Part shown: positions 23,443-31,669 of the stretch, in pieces
Layout of the letters: each line of letters begins with the position of its first letter
How positions within the stretch are numbered: the first letter of the stretch is position 1
From: Lachnospiraceae bacterium
GTDB taxonomy: Bacteria; Bacillota_A; Clostridia; Lachnospirales; Lachnospiraceae
Direction: 5' to 3'
NCBI GenBank assembly: GCA_017522685.1
Contig: JAFWYN010000002.1
Span: 1-50,348 of the forward strand
DNA length: 50,348 nt
Notes under the pieces: model-generated
The model's input: the letters and a program-made list of their open reading frames with translations, nothing else
Told to the model about the DNA's origin: nothing
Databases searched by the model: none
Translations under genes and position numbers: made by a program

Positions 23443-23821
23443 GATAAATACCTCATATTCTCTACCAGAAAATCGAAATTTACTAATATCTTCTTGCGCT
23501 CCATCCGTTTTGGTATATGCGGTTTTTTTCTCTCCGTATACCTAAAAGCAATATTCATTTCCTTCATTTTAGACCAAAAGAATGTTAGTAGTGTTATTGA
23601 TTTTCTATATACAAAAAAACTTCCCTTATATACCTAGAAACACCACGAATATTATCTATAGAACAAAACTTTTTCTCTATATAGATAATATCTCTTTAAA
23701 ATCACATATAAACTCAACAAACCAAGCCATTTTTCAGTCCTTTTTAGGTATAAATAAAAGAAAAAACTGCATATAGATAATCTATACTGTTAAATACTAC
23801 AGCTACTTATCCGCCTCCTAA
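23443..23821. other. 379-bp AT-rich intergenic region with repeated palindromes
   Basis: No gene is seen. It contains a 12-bp perfect inverted repeat (ATATTATCTATA at 23649-23660 with TATAGATAATAT at 23680-23691) and a second palindrome with the same heptamer (TATAGAT-A-ATCTATA, 23772-23786), which on the minus strand is followed within five bases by TTTTTT and may end the upstream gene. Nearer the flavodoxin gene, GGTATA and CGG pair with CCG and TATACC (23512-23541) to form a likely leader hairpin. Confidence 0.55.
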
Positions 23822-24184
23822 TTATGCTAACTCTTCCAACCCATAAATATATTTAAACGCTATCAAATCCGCGGAATCCTGGGCCTGACCTTCCAGCTCT
23901 TCCTTTAAGGAATTGTCTTCGTCAATAATAAAATAGATACATCTGCAGCCCTTCTCAACAGCCTTGGGCATGAAGTAATCTGCCACCCACTTCGTATCCT
24001 CTTCTATATTTTCAAAACCATCCCTGGTATCCGCCACATAATCGCACTTATACTTTTCAATGATTTCCAGCGCATACTCCAGCGGCTTTCTGTAATCCTC
24101 CTTGCAGCAAAACTTTTTCCACTTCACAAATACCACATTATAGGTTTCTTCATATTTCACATCGCAATATTCCGATAAATACAT
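23822..24184 (-). CDS. Hypothetical STAS/SpoIIAA-like cytosolic protein
   Basis: About 120 residues, starting from the ATG that is eight bases after GGAGG. The order of strands and helices (YNVVFVKWKKFCC, YALEIIEKYKC, YVADTRDGFENI, WVADYFMPKAVEKG, IYFIIDEDNSLKEELEG) resembles small alpha/beta proteins of the STAS or SEC14-like type found as orphans in Lachnospiraceae. No function is known to me. It follows the methyltransferase gene by 14 bases in the same direction. Confidence 0.6.
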   Translation of the reverse strand: MYLSEYCDVKYEETYNVVFVKWKKFCCKEDYRKPLEYALEIIEKYKCDYVADTRDGFENIEEDTKWVADYFMPKAVEKGCRCIYFIIDEDNSLKEELEGQAQDSADLIAFKYIYGLEELA

Positions 24185-24198
24185 ACTCATTTCCTCCT

Positions 24199-24906
24199 TT
24201 ATTCCTTCCTTGCCACAAAAGTAACCACATTGGTACTCAATCGGCTCACAAATCCCTCTCTCGGGATGTCGTATTCCTGGGCGCTCACGGTGGTTTTCAA
24301 GACGTTCCAGCCCTCAAACACCTCTTTCAAATATTCCTGCATCTTCGCAGTAGGAAGATTTACTTCAAACTGGGCATCCACAGCTTCCCCGGTATCCGCA
24401 TTTTTCTCTCGCACCTCAGAATTAATCACCAGACAGACCACGCCCTTTTCCCGCAAGCCTTCACTGATTTCCCGAAGCTTATTTTGAAAAGACTCCTCCG
24501 TATCAATATGCTCCAAGGCCGAAACAGCCATGATAAAATCATAGGTATCACCCTCTATGGTAAAATCCTCTATGGATTTTTGAATGCCCCTGATACTTGC
24601 CTCTACATTATGCTCCCTTGCGTTCTCAAGGAGTTTTTCGATGGCAATCTCCAGCAAGTCCACACAATCTACCACACAGTCCTTATCTCTAAAACACTCT
24701 GCCACATAAATGCTGTTTCGCCCCACACCTGAACCCAGATCCAAAACCCGAAATGAACTATAATCCTCAAACAAGGAGACGATATCCCGCACGGTCTTAA
24801 TCGGTTTCTTCAGCCAGCTATCAGTGGCATACAGCTTTGCATCCGTATATATTTCAATATGGGACTTTCTTTCGCTTTCCCTGATACGCTTTAATCTTTC
24901 GTCCAT
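24199..24906 (-). CDS. Class I SAM-dependent methyltransferase
   Basis: About 235 residues from ATG 24906, which has GGGAGTAGGA upstream; the longer frame includes this site. Motif I is VLDLGSGVGRNSIY (about 54-67), followed by an acidic end of strand two (CVDLLEIAIEK), and a later IMAVSALEHID strand as motif IV/post. The fold is complete. The target is unknown, since the family covers small molecules, proteins and RNA. Its stop is 14 bases ahead of the STAS-like gene, and its start is five bases after the P-loop kinase stop. Confidence 0.88.
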   Translation of the reverse strand: MDERLKRIRESERKSHIEIYTDAKLYATDSWLKKPIKTVRDIVSLFEDYSSFRVLDLGSGVGRNSIYVAECFRDKDCVVDCVDLLEIAIEKLLENAREHNVEASIRGIQKSIEDFTIEGDTYDFIMAVSALEHIDTEESFQNKLREISEGLREKGVVCLVINSEVREKNADTGEAVDAQFEVNLPTAKMQEYLKEVFEGWNVLKTTVSAQEYDIPREGFVSRLSTNVVTFVARKE

Positions 24907-24911
24907 TCTTC

Positions 24912-25403
24912 CTACTCCCTCACCAATCGGTACCACACATCTATTTCCTCTTGGTCAGGCTCCTCCCATAAGGAATTCAGTTTCTCCATTAAGCCTTCAT
25001 CCAAATAATAATCCGAACCACCTTGGCCATTCAAAACTCTATGGTTTCGCTCTTCAATGTTTCGTTTCCAGGTCTCATCTTCTACCTCTATGTAATGCCA
25101 CTCGCAAGGGATTTCCTGCACCCTGTAATACTCCTGTAAGCTCTCTCTATTCGCCCGACTCCAAAAGCCCCAATCCAGTATTACCGTACAACCGGCCTTC
25201 ACCAGCTCCACAGACTTCTTCTTAAAATATGCCCAAATCCGTTGGGCCATTTCATCATGCTTCTCACCCAAATCATTATCAAACAAATCCTTGGTCAGCT
25301 CATCACAGGACAGGATAACAGCGTTTTCTTTTTCCTTAAGCTTCGCTGCATAATAGCTTTTACCGCAGCATATTTTGCCGCATATTGCAATGACTTTTGA
25401 CAT
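24912..25403 (-). CDS. P-loop kinase-like ATP-binding protein (AAA_33 type)
   Basis: 163 residues. The Walker A motif is GKICCGKS (9-16) at the usual distance from the N-terminus. Asp residues in VILSCDELTKDLF and VILDWGFWSR match the catalytic and Walker B-like positions of the AAA_33 / zeta-toxin-like small kinase group. A lid with arginines (WKRNIEERNHRV) follows. Similar proteins phosphorylate small molecules and are sometimes called chloramphenicol phosphotransferase-like. Substrate unknown. Confidence 0.82.
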   Translation of the reverse strand: MSKVIAICGKICCGKSYYAAKLKEKENAVILSCDELTKDLFDNDLGEKHDEMAQRIWAYFKKKSVELVKAGCTVILDWGFWSRANRESLQEYYRVQEIPCEWHYIEVEDETWKRNIEERNHRVLNGQGGSDYYLDEGLMEKLNSLWEEPDQEEIDVWYRLVRE

Positions 25404-25420
25404 AATCTTCTCCTCATATA

Positions 25421-25966
25421 CTACCTTAACACAAATTCCTTCTTCTCCACATCATACCTCCAAAGGTCCGGATTGTGGTGATGGTTCAAAGACTTTTCAT
25501 AGTCCCTTACTTCCGCCTCAAAATCCGTCTGTTCCATCACGATTTCGCAAAAATAAAGGGCCAACTCAAACCAATACTTCCGATAGTCATATTCTGTATC
25601 GTAGTCCCATTCCTTCTTTTTGATATGATTAATCTCGCTCCTATTATCCGCCACATACCGGTAGCTGAAGTCATGGGCCATGCCTGACAAAATAGCTCTC
25701 ATGGCCTCCTCTTTAGATTTCGTCCGCATAAGAATATGCATGGAACCCTTATCGCCTTCTTCCACCTCATAATATCCATCTCTTTTGGAATAGCCCAGAA
25801 TGGGCCCCCAAGGCTCTTTACCGCGCAAGCGATCCTCGATGTTAGTATTGTATACTGCCATCAGATCCACCTTCTCACATCTTTGTAGGATTTCCTCCAC
25901 CAAAGCCTCCCAAACCTGCATTTCTTCCTTAGTCATCTGATACTTTATTAACTCATAAGCGGTCAT
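25421..25966 (-). CDS. Hypothetical protein, possibly Imm63-like
   Basis: 181 residues, soluble, with many aromatic and charged residues. The segments DGYYEVEEGDKG, MAHDFSYRYVADNR and YDYRKYWFELALYFCEIV recall the layout of immunity protein 63 (a Y-x-x-x-E-x-G strand pair, then helices with R and F/Q). The resemblance is by eye and not strong. If correct it would be another toxin-immunity gene, far from the SUKH cluster. It lies 17 bases ahead of the P-loop kinase gene in the same direction. Confidence 0.45.
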   Translation of the reverse strand: MTAYELIKYQMTKEEMQVWEALVEEILQRCEKVDLMAVYNTNIEDRLRGKEPWGPILGYSKRDGYYEVEEGDKGSMHILMRTKSKEEAMRAILSGMAHDFSYRYVADNRSEINHIKKKEWDYDTEYDYRKYWFELALYFCEIVMEQTDFEAEVRDYEKSLNHHHNPDLWRYDVEKKEFVLR

Positions 25967-25987
25967 GCTGTTACCTTCTTCCTTTCG

Positions 25988-26464
25988 TCAGAATCCGTCC
26001 TTTTCGATTCCCAGTTCCGTCATCAACTTCTCATATCTTTCCCGCTCAGCCTGTTTCACCGCAAACAGGGGATTATACCAAATATGCTGTAACACATCGG
26101 CATCCTTTAATATCTCGTCCAATGCATTATGTGCAACCGCTTTATCACTGTGTCGGTATATGGCTGTGCAGACAGTCTCCATCTCTTCTTCCGTAAATAT
26201 CTTAAGGCTCTCTAATATTTCCCTTGCCATGACAGCTCCTTTGTGGGCATGATCCGTAGAATCCATATTGGCATAAGAATAAATATCGTGCAGCATCCCG
26301 GCTACTACCGCCAGCTCTGCATTTTCTCCACGCTTCTTCGCAAGCAGGGCACAGGCTTGCGCCACCCCATACAAATGTACGTAGCCGCATCTGCGCTCCT
26401 CTGCATCGGGCATGCTAAGTAATATTTCATCCACCTGCTGCCGTACTGTTTCTATTCTGTTCAT
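25988..26464 (-). CDS. HD domain phosphohydrolase
   Basis: 158 residues. The metal ligands of the HD superfamily are visible: His30 in YVHLYGVAQACALLA, the His-Asp pair in VAGMLHDIYSY (about 55-65), and a later Asp in LKDADVLQHIW. This suits a small one-domain hydrolase of nucleotides or other phosphate esters. Its ATG directly follows the stop of the DUF402 gene (TAGATG), so the two are tightly coupled. Confidence 0.85.
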   Translation of the reverse strand: MNRIETVRQQVDEILLSMPDAEERRCGYVHLYGVAQACALLAKKRGENAELAVVAGMLHDIYSYANMDSTDHAHKGAVMAREILESLKIFTEEEMETVCTAIYRHSDKAVAHNALDEILKDADVLQHIWYNPLFAVKQAERERYEKLMTELGIEKDGF

Positions 26465-27007
26465 CTATATCGCCTCTCCCTTAAAAAGCTCAAACATCCT
26501 TCTTATATAGGCCTGAAATTCATTCTTATCCTTAAGCAGTCCCTTTTTCAACTTTTCACAGGTATTCACAGCCAATGCAAACTGCGCCTTGGAAATATCT
26601 CCTCCAAGCAATGCCGCCTCCAATTCATCACGGTCATCTTCCACTACTACTCCATCCGGATATACCACTAAGTCAAGGTACAAATCGTTAATCCAGGGGA
26701 CGCCGTCTTCATCATAGCCCTGAGTTTCAAACATATCAATATAGCAGACTTGTATCTGCTCCTTTTCATTCATCATAACGGTAATACAGTAAAAATCATC
26801 CTCCGGCAAAATAGTAAGCCAACGATAATGATTATCACATACCGTCAAAGGCTTCCCTTGATATTCCCATATCTGCGGCTCAGAGACTTCCCCAATCTCC
26901 AGCAATCCTAAATATCCTGTTAACTCCTTCGTCTCGAACCTTTTACCTATTCTGTTTTTAGAAAGCATACACTTCCACTCATCATAAGTCAATCTGCAAC
27001 GATACAT
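26465..27007 (-). CDS. DUF402 domain protein, putative nucleotide phosphatase
   Basis: About 180 residues from ATG 27007, with AAGGGG upstream. The C-terminal half has the DUF402/FomD pattern: QVCYIDMFETQGYD, then DLYLDLVVYPDG and DRDELEAALLGG, with the acidic residues that bind two metal ions. Members hydrolyse nucleoside di- or triphosphates or CMP-linked intermediates. The N-terminal 60 residues form a barrel-like lead-in. It starts one base after the cupin stop, and ends directly against the HD gene. Confidence 0.75.
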   Translation of the reverse strand: MYRCRLTYDEWKCMLSKNRIGKRFETKELTGYLGLLEIGEVSEPQIWEYQGKPLTVCDNHYRWLTILPEDDFYCITVMMNEKEQIQVCYIDMFETQGYDEDGVPWINDLYLDLVVYPDGVVVEDDRDELEAALLGGDISKAQFALAVNTCEKLKKGLLKDKNEFQAYIRRMFELFKGEAI

Positions 27008-27008
27008 C

Positions 27009-27377
27009 TTATTTCCCCTTCTTCTCATAGGCATACCCGAAATGAATGGGCGGTGCCGTCACCGACAAATACACAAACTCCTCTTCCGAATCATTTAAAA
27101 GTCCATGTACATCCTTATCTGCAAAGCGCACCACGTCCCCTGCGTGGAATTCCATCTCTGCTTCCTCTGCCAAAAGCAGCTTTCCGCTTCCCTTTAAGGC
27201 ATACCATATTTGCTCCGAAAACTCATGAATATGACGGGACTGGCATGCTCCCGGCTCCAAATGCACCTCCGTAATGGTCACACGTTTACTCTCTGAATTG
27301 TCCGGATTTAATAATTGTCTGGATACCACTCCCGGATTGGTCAGACTGATAATGTCACTTCCTTTGATAAACTCCAT
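27009..27377 (-). CDS. Cupin domain protein
   Basis: 122 residues. Cupin motif 1 is RHIHEFSEQIWYALKGSG (about 48-65) with His, His, Glu ligands, and motif 2 is AGDVVRFADKDVHGLLN (about 79-95). One six-stranded barrel is expected, holding a metal. Such small cupins may be enzymes, binding proteins or regulators, and nothing here decides. The gene ends one base before DUF402 and starts one base after the GNAT gene stop. Confidence 0.88.
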   Translation of the reverse strand: MEFIKGSDIISLTNPGVVSRQLLNPDNSESKRVTITEVHLEPGACQSRHIHEFSEQIWYALKGSGKLLLAEEAEMEFHAGDVVRFADKDVHGLLNDSEEEFVYLSVTAPPIHFGYAYEKKGK

Positions 27378-27378
27378 A

Positions 27379-28338
27379 TTAATCCTCTCGTATCTTTCTT
27401 ACCGAAACCTCCGTCCATGCCGGCACAAAGCCTGCCTTTAGACCCACGGTCTGGGATAAAGTGTGGGACTCGCTGGTGCCGTAAAAGGGTACCTTCCCTC
27501 TGCGTAATATCTCTTCCTTCAATGCTCTGACTAATCTATGGCCCAGTCCCTGTCCTACATAGTCTGTATCCACGTTGATACCGATTTGCCACAGGTACTC
27601 TCCATCCCGGCTGGCACCTGCCATGGCACACATATAGCTTTGGTCGAAATCCTTGGAAGGTTTGTCGCTAACCCTTTCTTTATTGAGCGTGCCTATTGAC
27701 GTTCCCTGCCACTCTGGTCTCATGGCCGCCACTGCCAGCATATCCGGATTCTTCTCCCAGAAGGTGAGGGCTTGATTAAAGCGGTTATCTTCTTTGAATC
27801 GCAGGATTTCCTCCTGTTCGTACCAAATAGAACCCAATATATCCCCACAACTCTTGCCCCCTCCGGCTAATACATTGTTGGTTTCCATCGGTCTACTTCC
27901 CTTAGGCTTACCTGCACCTAACTCCTTCTCACCGACCGCCTCCGGCAAAAAATACACATGAGTATCATAAATCTCGTGGTCATATTCTTTTAGCTTCTCA
28001 TCCAACTTCCGTAATCTTCTGTAATTACAAAACCATTCCGGCTTACACTCTGCATACTGCTCTACCACCCAGTCATAAATCCTCTCATCACAGCAGATAA
28101 ATAACTGCCCCAGACAGATGATGGCCCGAAAGAAGGAATTACGCTCTCCGTAATTTCTCGCACCTTCTCCTGCTACATCCTTGCTTCCCGGTTCATACAC
28201 AGCCTTCTGAATCAGCACACTCTTTTCTCTATTCCTTTCATATTCATCCCAAGGCAACCCTATATCCAGGCAAAACTGCCTTCTGGCCACCTCCAGACAC
28301 ATTTTATCAAGTACCAAACTATTAAAAACTTTACTCAT
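27379..28338 (-). CDS. Large GNAT family N-acetyltransferase
   Basis: 319 residues, about twice a typical GNAT. The first 130 residues are a helical domain of no family known to me. A Gly/Lys-rich insert (about 136-165) follows. The C-terminal third carries the acetyltransferase core: WQIGINVDTDYVGQGLGHRL with the acetyl-CoA loop, KEEILRRGKVPFYGTSES and VGLKAGFVPAW. The two-part build resembles N-terminally extended GNATs of Firmicutes. The start has AAGGA about seven bases ahead. The 64-bp repeat array lies immediately upstream. Confidence 0.8.
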   Translation of the reverse strand: MSKVFNSLVLDKMCLEVARRQFCLDIGLPWDEYERNREKSVLIQKAVYEPGSKDVAGEGARNYGERNSFFRAIICLGQLFICCDERIYDWVVEQYAECKPEWFCNYRRLRKLDEKLKEYDHEIYDTHVYFLPEAVGEKELGAGKPKGSRPMETNNVLAGGGKSCGDILGSIWYEQEEILRFKEDNRFNQALTFWEKNPDMLAVAAMRPEWQGTSIGTLNKERVSDKPSKDFDQSYMCAMAGASRDGEYLWQIGINVDTDYVGQGLGHRLVRALKEEILRRGKVPFYGTSESHTLSQTVGLKAGFVPAWTEVSVRKIRED

Positions 28339-28358
28339 TATACTTATCCTTGTTCGGA

Positions 28359-28525
28359 TTCTACCTATCCAGTCGCTTTACTTCCTCTTTAGGCAGAACT
28401 TTCCTCTCTTCTCCTTCTTTTCTTCTACCCATTTAGCCACTTTACTTCCTCTTTAGGCAGAACTTTCCCCACTTTTTCTTCTTTTCTTCTACCTGTCCAG
28501 TCATTTTACCCCTCTTTAGGCAGAA
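28359..28525. repeat. Array of three 64-bp hairpin repeats (diverged)
   Basis: TTCTACC starts at 28359, 28423 and 28487, again exactly 64 bases apart, each closed 39-40 bases later by AGGCAGAA. Compared with the array at 8400-8630 the left arm has A for G, which on the minus strand gives a G-U pair instead of G-C. The spacers are purine-rich on the minus strand (for example GAAAAGAAGGAG). It lies between the APH-like and large GNAT genes, both on the minus strand. Confidence 0.85.
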
Positions 28526-28573
28526 TTCCTAGAGCACCCATCTAGTAATCTACGAACCCCTTCCATAATTCGC

Positions 28574-29368
28574 TTAAAACAACTCATCCAGTAAAATGTA
28601 ATAATTCAGCTTCTCCAAATCCGGCTCTATGCCTAAGGCTTCAAAAAGCATATCCGGATTGAAATCCTCATACACCTTCCCGCCAAAGGTGCCATCAAAA
28701 TTGTGCTTCAAACTACGATAACAAAGGGCAATATCCCTCCATTTATCCCCTACTCCGGCATCGCCCAAGTCGATAAAACCGCTCACTTCACCATCCACCA
28801 GCAGCACATTCGGCAGGCAAAAATCTCCATGGGAAAAGACAGGCTCCTGCTCCGGTCGGTTCTCCTCCAGCCACTGAAGCAAATGGACCGGGCTCTGGAA
28901 ACCGCTCTCACCAAAGGTCGTTGGTTCTGCATCCTCCACATCCACTAAGCCGTTCTCCACACGATACTTGCCTTCTGCCAGCTCTGCATCCAAATCCCTG
29001 ATATTCGGACAGTCCGCTATATCCAATGCCCATAGCATCTGCAAAGCCTCAGCCAAGGCCTTCAAAAGTACATGGGGATGCTCCAGATAATACACTGAAC
29101 AAGCCATGTCCCCATACACCCGGGACATAAGTAGATAGCTCTTTTCCTCCATTATTTCAAAGGCCAGAACCTTTGGGGCCGGTAGTCTACCCTCCAGCCA
29201 CTTCATGATTCTGACCTGCTTTTCCACATAATCGGAACGCTTTTCAATTTTTAGTACCATGTCCTCAAACATCAGCACCTGACTGCCGGACATACCGATA
29301 CCGGACAAAGTGTACGGCTTGTCCTTTACCAGCTCTTCTATCTGCTTCGGTAGTATTATTTCTTTCAT
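28574..29368 (-). CDS. APH(3')-like aminoglycoside phosphotransferase
   Basis: 264 residues, the length of the APH(3') family. Lys40 in MVLKIE binds ATP. WLEGRLPAPKVL (57-68) is the hinge region. The catalytic loop is FSHGDFCLPNVL (179-190) with Asp182, and metal-binding Asp200 lies in GFIDLGDAG. The C-terminus YYILLDELF is the hallmark end of APH(3') enzymes. The family transfers phosphate to the 3' hydroxyl of kanamycin-type drugs. All key residues are present, but overall identity to known resistance enzymes is only moderate by eye, so its natural substrate may differ. GAGGAAGG precedes the start. Confidence 0.85.
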   Translation of the reverse strand: MKEIILPKQIEELVKDKPYTLSGIGMSGSQVLMFEDMVLKIEKRSDYVEKQVRIMKWLEGRLPAPKVLAFEIMEEKSYLLMSRVYGDMACSVYYLEHPHVLLKALAEALQMLWALDIADCPNIRDLDAELAEGKYRVENGLVDVEDAEPTTFGESGFQSPVHLLQWLEENRPEQEPVFSHGDFCLPNVLLVDGEVSGFIDLGDAGVGDKWRDIALCYRSLKHNFDGTFGGKVYEDFNPDMLFEALGIEPDLEKLNYYILLDELF

Positions 29369-29377
29369 AACCTTCCT

Positions 29378-30502
29378 CTATTTCGCTATCACTTCCCGCT
29401 CTGTTACAGGATACAAATTTCTTAATTCCACAATAATATCATCATTCTCTAGCTTTACATAAACCACTGCCGGCTTCTTTGCTGACAAAAACTCTTCCTT
29501 CAATGAACTAAAATCCGTTATAGCTAATACATTGGCCACCGTCTTTTGAAACCGTCCTTCCGGAATTCCCCAGGTTGTAATATCCACCCCTGATTTCATG
29601 CTTTCCACAGTCGCCGCCCAGTCCGGATCATCTTTAAAAATCAAATTCATTTCATAGCTTGCGGTTTCCAACACATCGTGGATTTCATATATCCTATCCC
29701 TGTCTTTCTCCATCCTTGATACATAGATATACTTTGTCATGCTATGTGCAGTGGCTTTCACATATAAGGCCACCAACACCAAAAGAATAATCAGCAATAC
29801 GCCGCTGACCACATTCTTCCGAGTCCTACGGGTGATGTCGATTTCTACATCGTCCTTATATTTCTGCAGATTCATTTCTTTTCTGAAAATAGCAATTGGA
29901 ATCAACCAGAAGGCATCCGCTATCAACTGCATCACAAGCATAAAGTCTGCATTTTCACCTAAAAACGCCCATTTGAAATAATAGTATCCGGTCAATCCCA
30001 GCATGATAACGGCTACTAAAACACTTAATTCTGTAAGGATTTTGCTCTCCTTATGATAGTCCTGCTCTTGAACCGGTTCCACATTTTCCTTTTGGGGTAA
30101 CCTTTCCACAATCTCATATTCCTTGCGATTCTCCGGCACCTCGAAACCGTATTTTTGCAGTCGCTTCAAATAAAACACCGCACTAATCCACTGATAGCCC
30201 AGATAAAGTATTCCTATCACACCAAAATACAATCCGTATAATACTACTGTAATAATCACTTCCTCCAACTTGGCATTTCCAATACTGGGGATATCTGTAA
30301 ACATGCAAAATAGCGACAGTAAAAAGTACACCACAGTAATCAGCAGCAATGTTCTATATACCTTAACAGAACGCTTATCATATTTAATCAGGGTAGCCGA
30401 ATCTGTTTCGTATTTTGATTTATACTTTGCCGGCAGATTTGCTTTCCTACTGTTATTCACCACATACAGCAAGAATATTACCAGCAATAAAACCTCTATC
30501 AT
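29378..30502 (-). CDS. Multi-pass membrane protein of unknown function
   Basis: 374 residues. Hydrophobic segments are seen at about 1-16, 51-70, 83-105, 159-178, 183-205 and 231-250, followed by a soluble C-terminal domain of about 120 residues that starts with a charged stretch (SRMEKDRDRIYEI). A cytosolic loop with several prolines and glutamates lies at about 122-155. I find no known motif. It is nine bases ahead of the APH-like gene and 12 bases after rsmI, in the same direction. Confidence 0.65.
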   Translation of the reverse strand: MIEVLLLVIFLLYVVNNSRKANLPAKYKSKYETDSATLIKYDKRSVKVYRTLLLITVVYFLLSLFCMFTDIPSIGNAKLEEVIITVVLYGLYFGVIGILYLGYQWISAVFYLKRLQKYGFEVPENRKEYEIVERLPQKENVEPVQEQDYHKESKILTELSVLVAVIMLGLTGYYYFKWAFLGENADFMLVMQLIADAFWLIPIAIFRKEMNLQKYKDDVEIDITRRTRKNVVSGVLLIILLVLVALYVKATAHSMTKYIYVSRMEKDRDRIYEIHDVLETASYEMNLIFKDDPDWAATVESMKSGVDITTWGIPEGRFQKTVANVLAITDFSSLKEEFLSAKKPAVVYVKLENDDIIVELRNLYPVTEREVIAK

Positions 30503-30513
30503 TTATCTTCCCC

Positions 30514-31356
30514 CTAGTCCACATGCAAATACTGATAAATCTCTCTCTTTCCTACGCCTCTGTCCTTAGCCACCTGCTTCATGGCAGACTTTTCGTCCAT
30601 GCCCTGGTTTTCATAGTAAGCCATATGCTCCTCGATACTCATATTCTCCCAGGAAGAAATCTCCTCCTGACGCTTTTCTTCCAAGCTTTTGCCCTCCAGC
30701 ACCAGCACATATTCTCCGCGGGGTTCTTCTGTCTTGTAGTATTCCAGTGCCTGTTCCAAGGTGGTGGGGAATATGGTCTCAAACTTCTTAGTCAGTTCCC
30801 GGCAAAGGGTAATCCGACGTTCCCCCAAGGCTTCATAAAGTTCCTCCAAGGTACGCACCAGATGATGGGGTGCCTCGTACAAAATCAAGGTACGGCTCTC
30901 GTTCTGCAGCTCCTTTAAGACGGCTGCCTTTTCCTTTTTCTCCGCCGGCAAAAAGCCCTCGAAACAAAACCTTCTGGTGCTTAAACCGGACAAGGTGAGC
31001 GCCGTAATACATGCTGCGGGACCGGGCAGGGAAGTCACTGTAATGCCCTGCTCGTGGCACATCCTCACCAGTACCTCTCCCGGATCTGAAATGGCAGGTG
31101 TGCCTGCATCCGTAATCAGTGCGATGTTCTGTCCATTCTGCATCTGACCGATAAGCTGGTAAGCCTTTTCCACCTTATTGTATTCATGATAGCTGGTCAT
31201 GGGCGTATGTATATCAAAGTGATTCAGCAGCTTGATACTGTTACGGGTATCCTCCGCCGCAATCACATCCACCATATTCAAAGTCTCCACCACTCTCGGT
31301 GTCATATCCCCCAGATTTCCGATGGGGGTGGCACACAAATACAATTTTCCTGCCAT
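30514..31356 (-). CDS. rsmI: 16S rRNA (cytidine-1402-2'-O)-methyltransferase
   Basis: About 280 residues from ATG 31356, chosen because AGAAAGGA lies upstream within the longer frame. LYLCATPIGNLGDMTPR at the start, IAAEDTRNS, LITDAGTPAISDPG and SLPGPAACITAL are the SAM-binding and catalytic blocks of the tetrapyrrole-methylase fold in RsmI (YabC). It modifies the decoding centre of the small ribosomal subunit. In Firmicutes it usually follows yabB, but here a MerR/membrane gene and a long inverted repeat intervene. Confidence 0.93.
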   Translation of the reverse strand: MAGKLYLCATPIGNLGDMTPRVVETLNMVDVIAAEDTRNSIKLLNHFDIHTPMTSYHEYNKVEKAYQLIGQMQNGQNIALITDAGTPAISDPGEVLVRMCHEQGITVTSLPGPAACITALTLSGLSTRRFCFEGFLPAEKKEKAAVLKELQNESRTLILYEAPHHLVRTLEELYEALGERRITLCRELTKKFETIFPTTLEQALEYYKTEEPRGEYVLVLEGKSLEEKRQEEISSWENMSIEEHMAYYENQGMDEKSAMKQVAKDRGVGKREIYQYLHVD

Positions 31357-31372
31357 AAAATTTCCTTTCTGG

Positions 31373-31669
31373 TTACAAGCCAAATATTTTAGATATCACC
31401 ATTAATAAAATACAAACAACAATGATTCCCAGACATATCTTAAGTCGAATTGCATCACGATTCTTCTTTTTCAACACTTCAGGATTCTTCCTACTCATAA
31501 AGAAAATGGGTATAGACACAACCATCTCTACTACCAACAACGTTATCATCATTCTGATGCCTTCTATTAAAGACTCCCTACTCCAACCCTTAAATATACA
31601 GAAAACCAATCCGCAACTCAAAGCCATTCCCAACATTGCCAAAAGCGCCATAGGTACACTGACCGCCAA
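31373..31669 (-). CDS. Membrane domain, probably the displaced C-terminus of the MerR protein
   Basis: 98 residues if read from an internal ATG, with three membrane segments (about 3-26, 39-58 and 77-96). The frame upstream of this ATG reads EHFDIADAEGNLAVSVP without a stop until 31703, and looks like natural protein. It overlaps the MerR frame in a different phase. The simplest reading is a single-base loss near the T5 run (31705-31709) that split one MerR-plus-membrane gene. It has no good ribosome binding site of its own. Confidence 0.5.
   Translation of the reverse strand: MAVSVPMALLAMLGMALSCGLVFCIFKGWSRESLIEGIRMMITLLVVEMVVSIPIFFMSRKNPEVLKKKNRDAIRLKICLGIIVVCILLMVISKIFGL

Noticed and set aside
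23056..23776. Plus-strand open frames over the flavodoxin gene and the AT-rich gap.
   Set aside because: They have no ribosome binding site and their composition follows AT-rich noncoding DNA or antisense codons.
28359..28525. Integron attC sites between small accessory genes.
   Set aside because: There is no GTTRRRY core, no integrase gene, and the hairpins occur as a tandem array and not once per gene.
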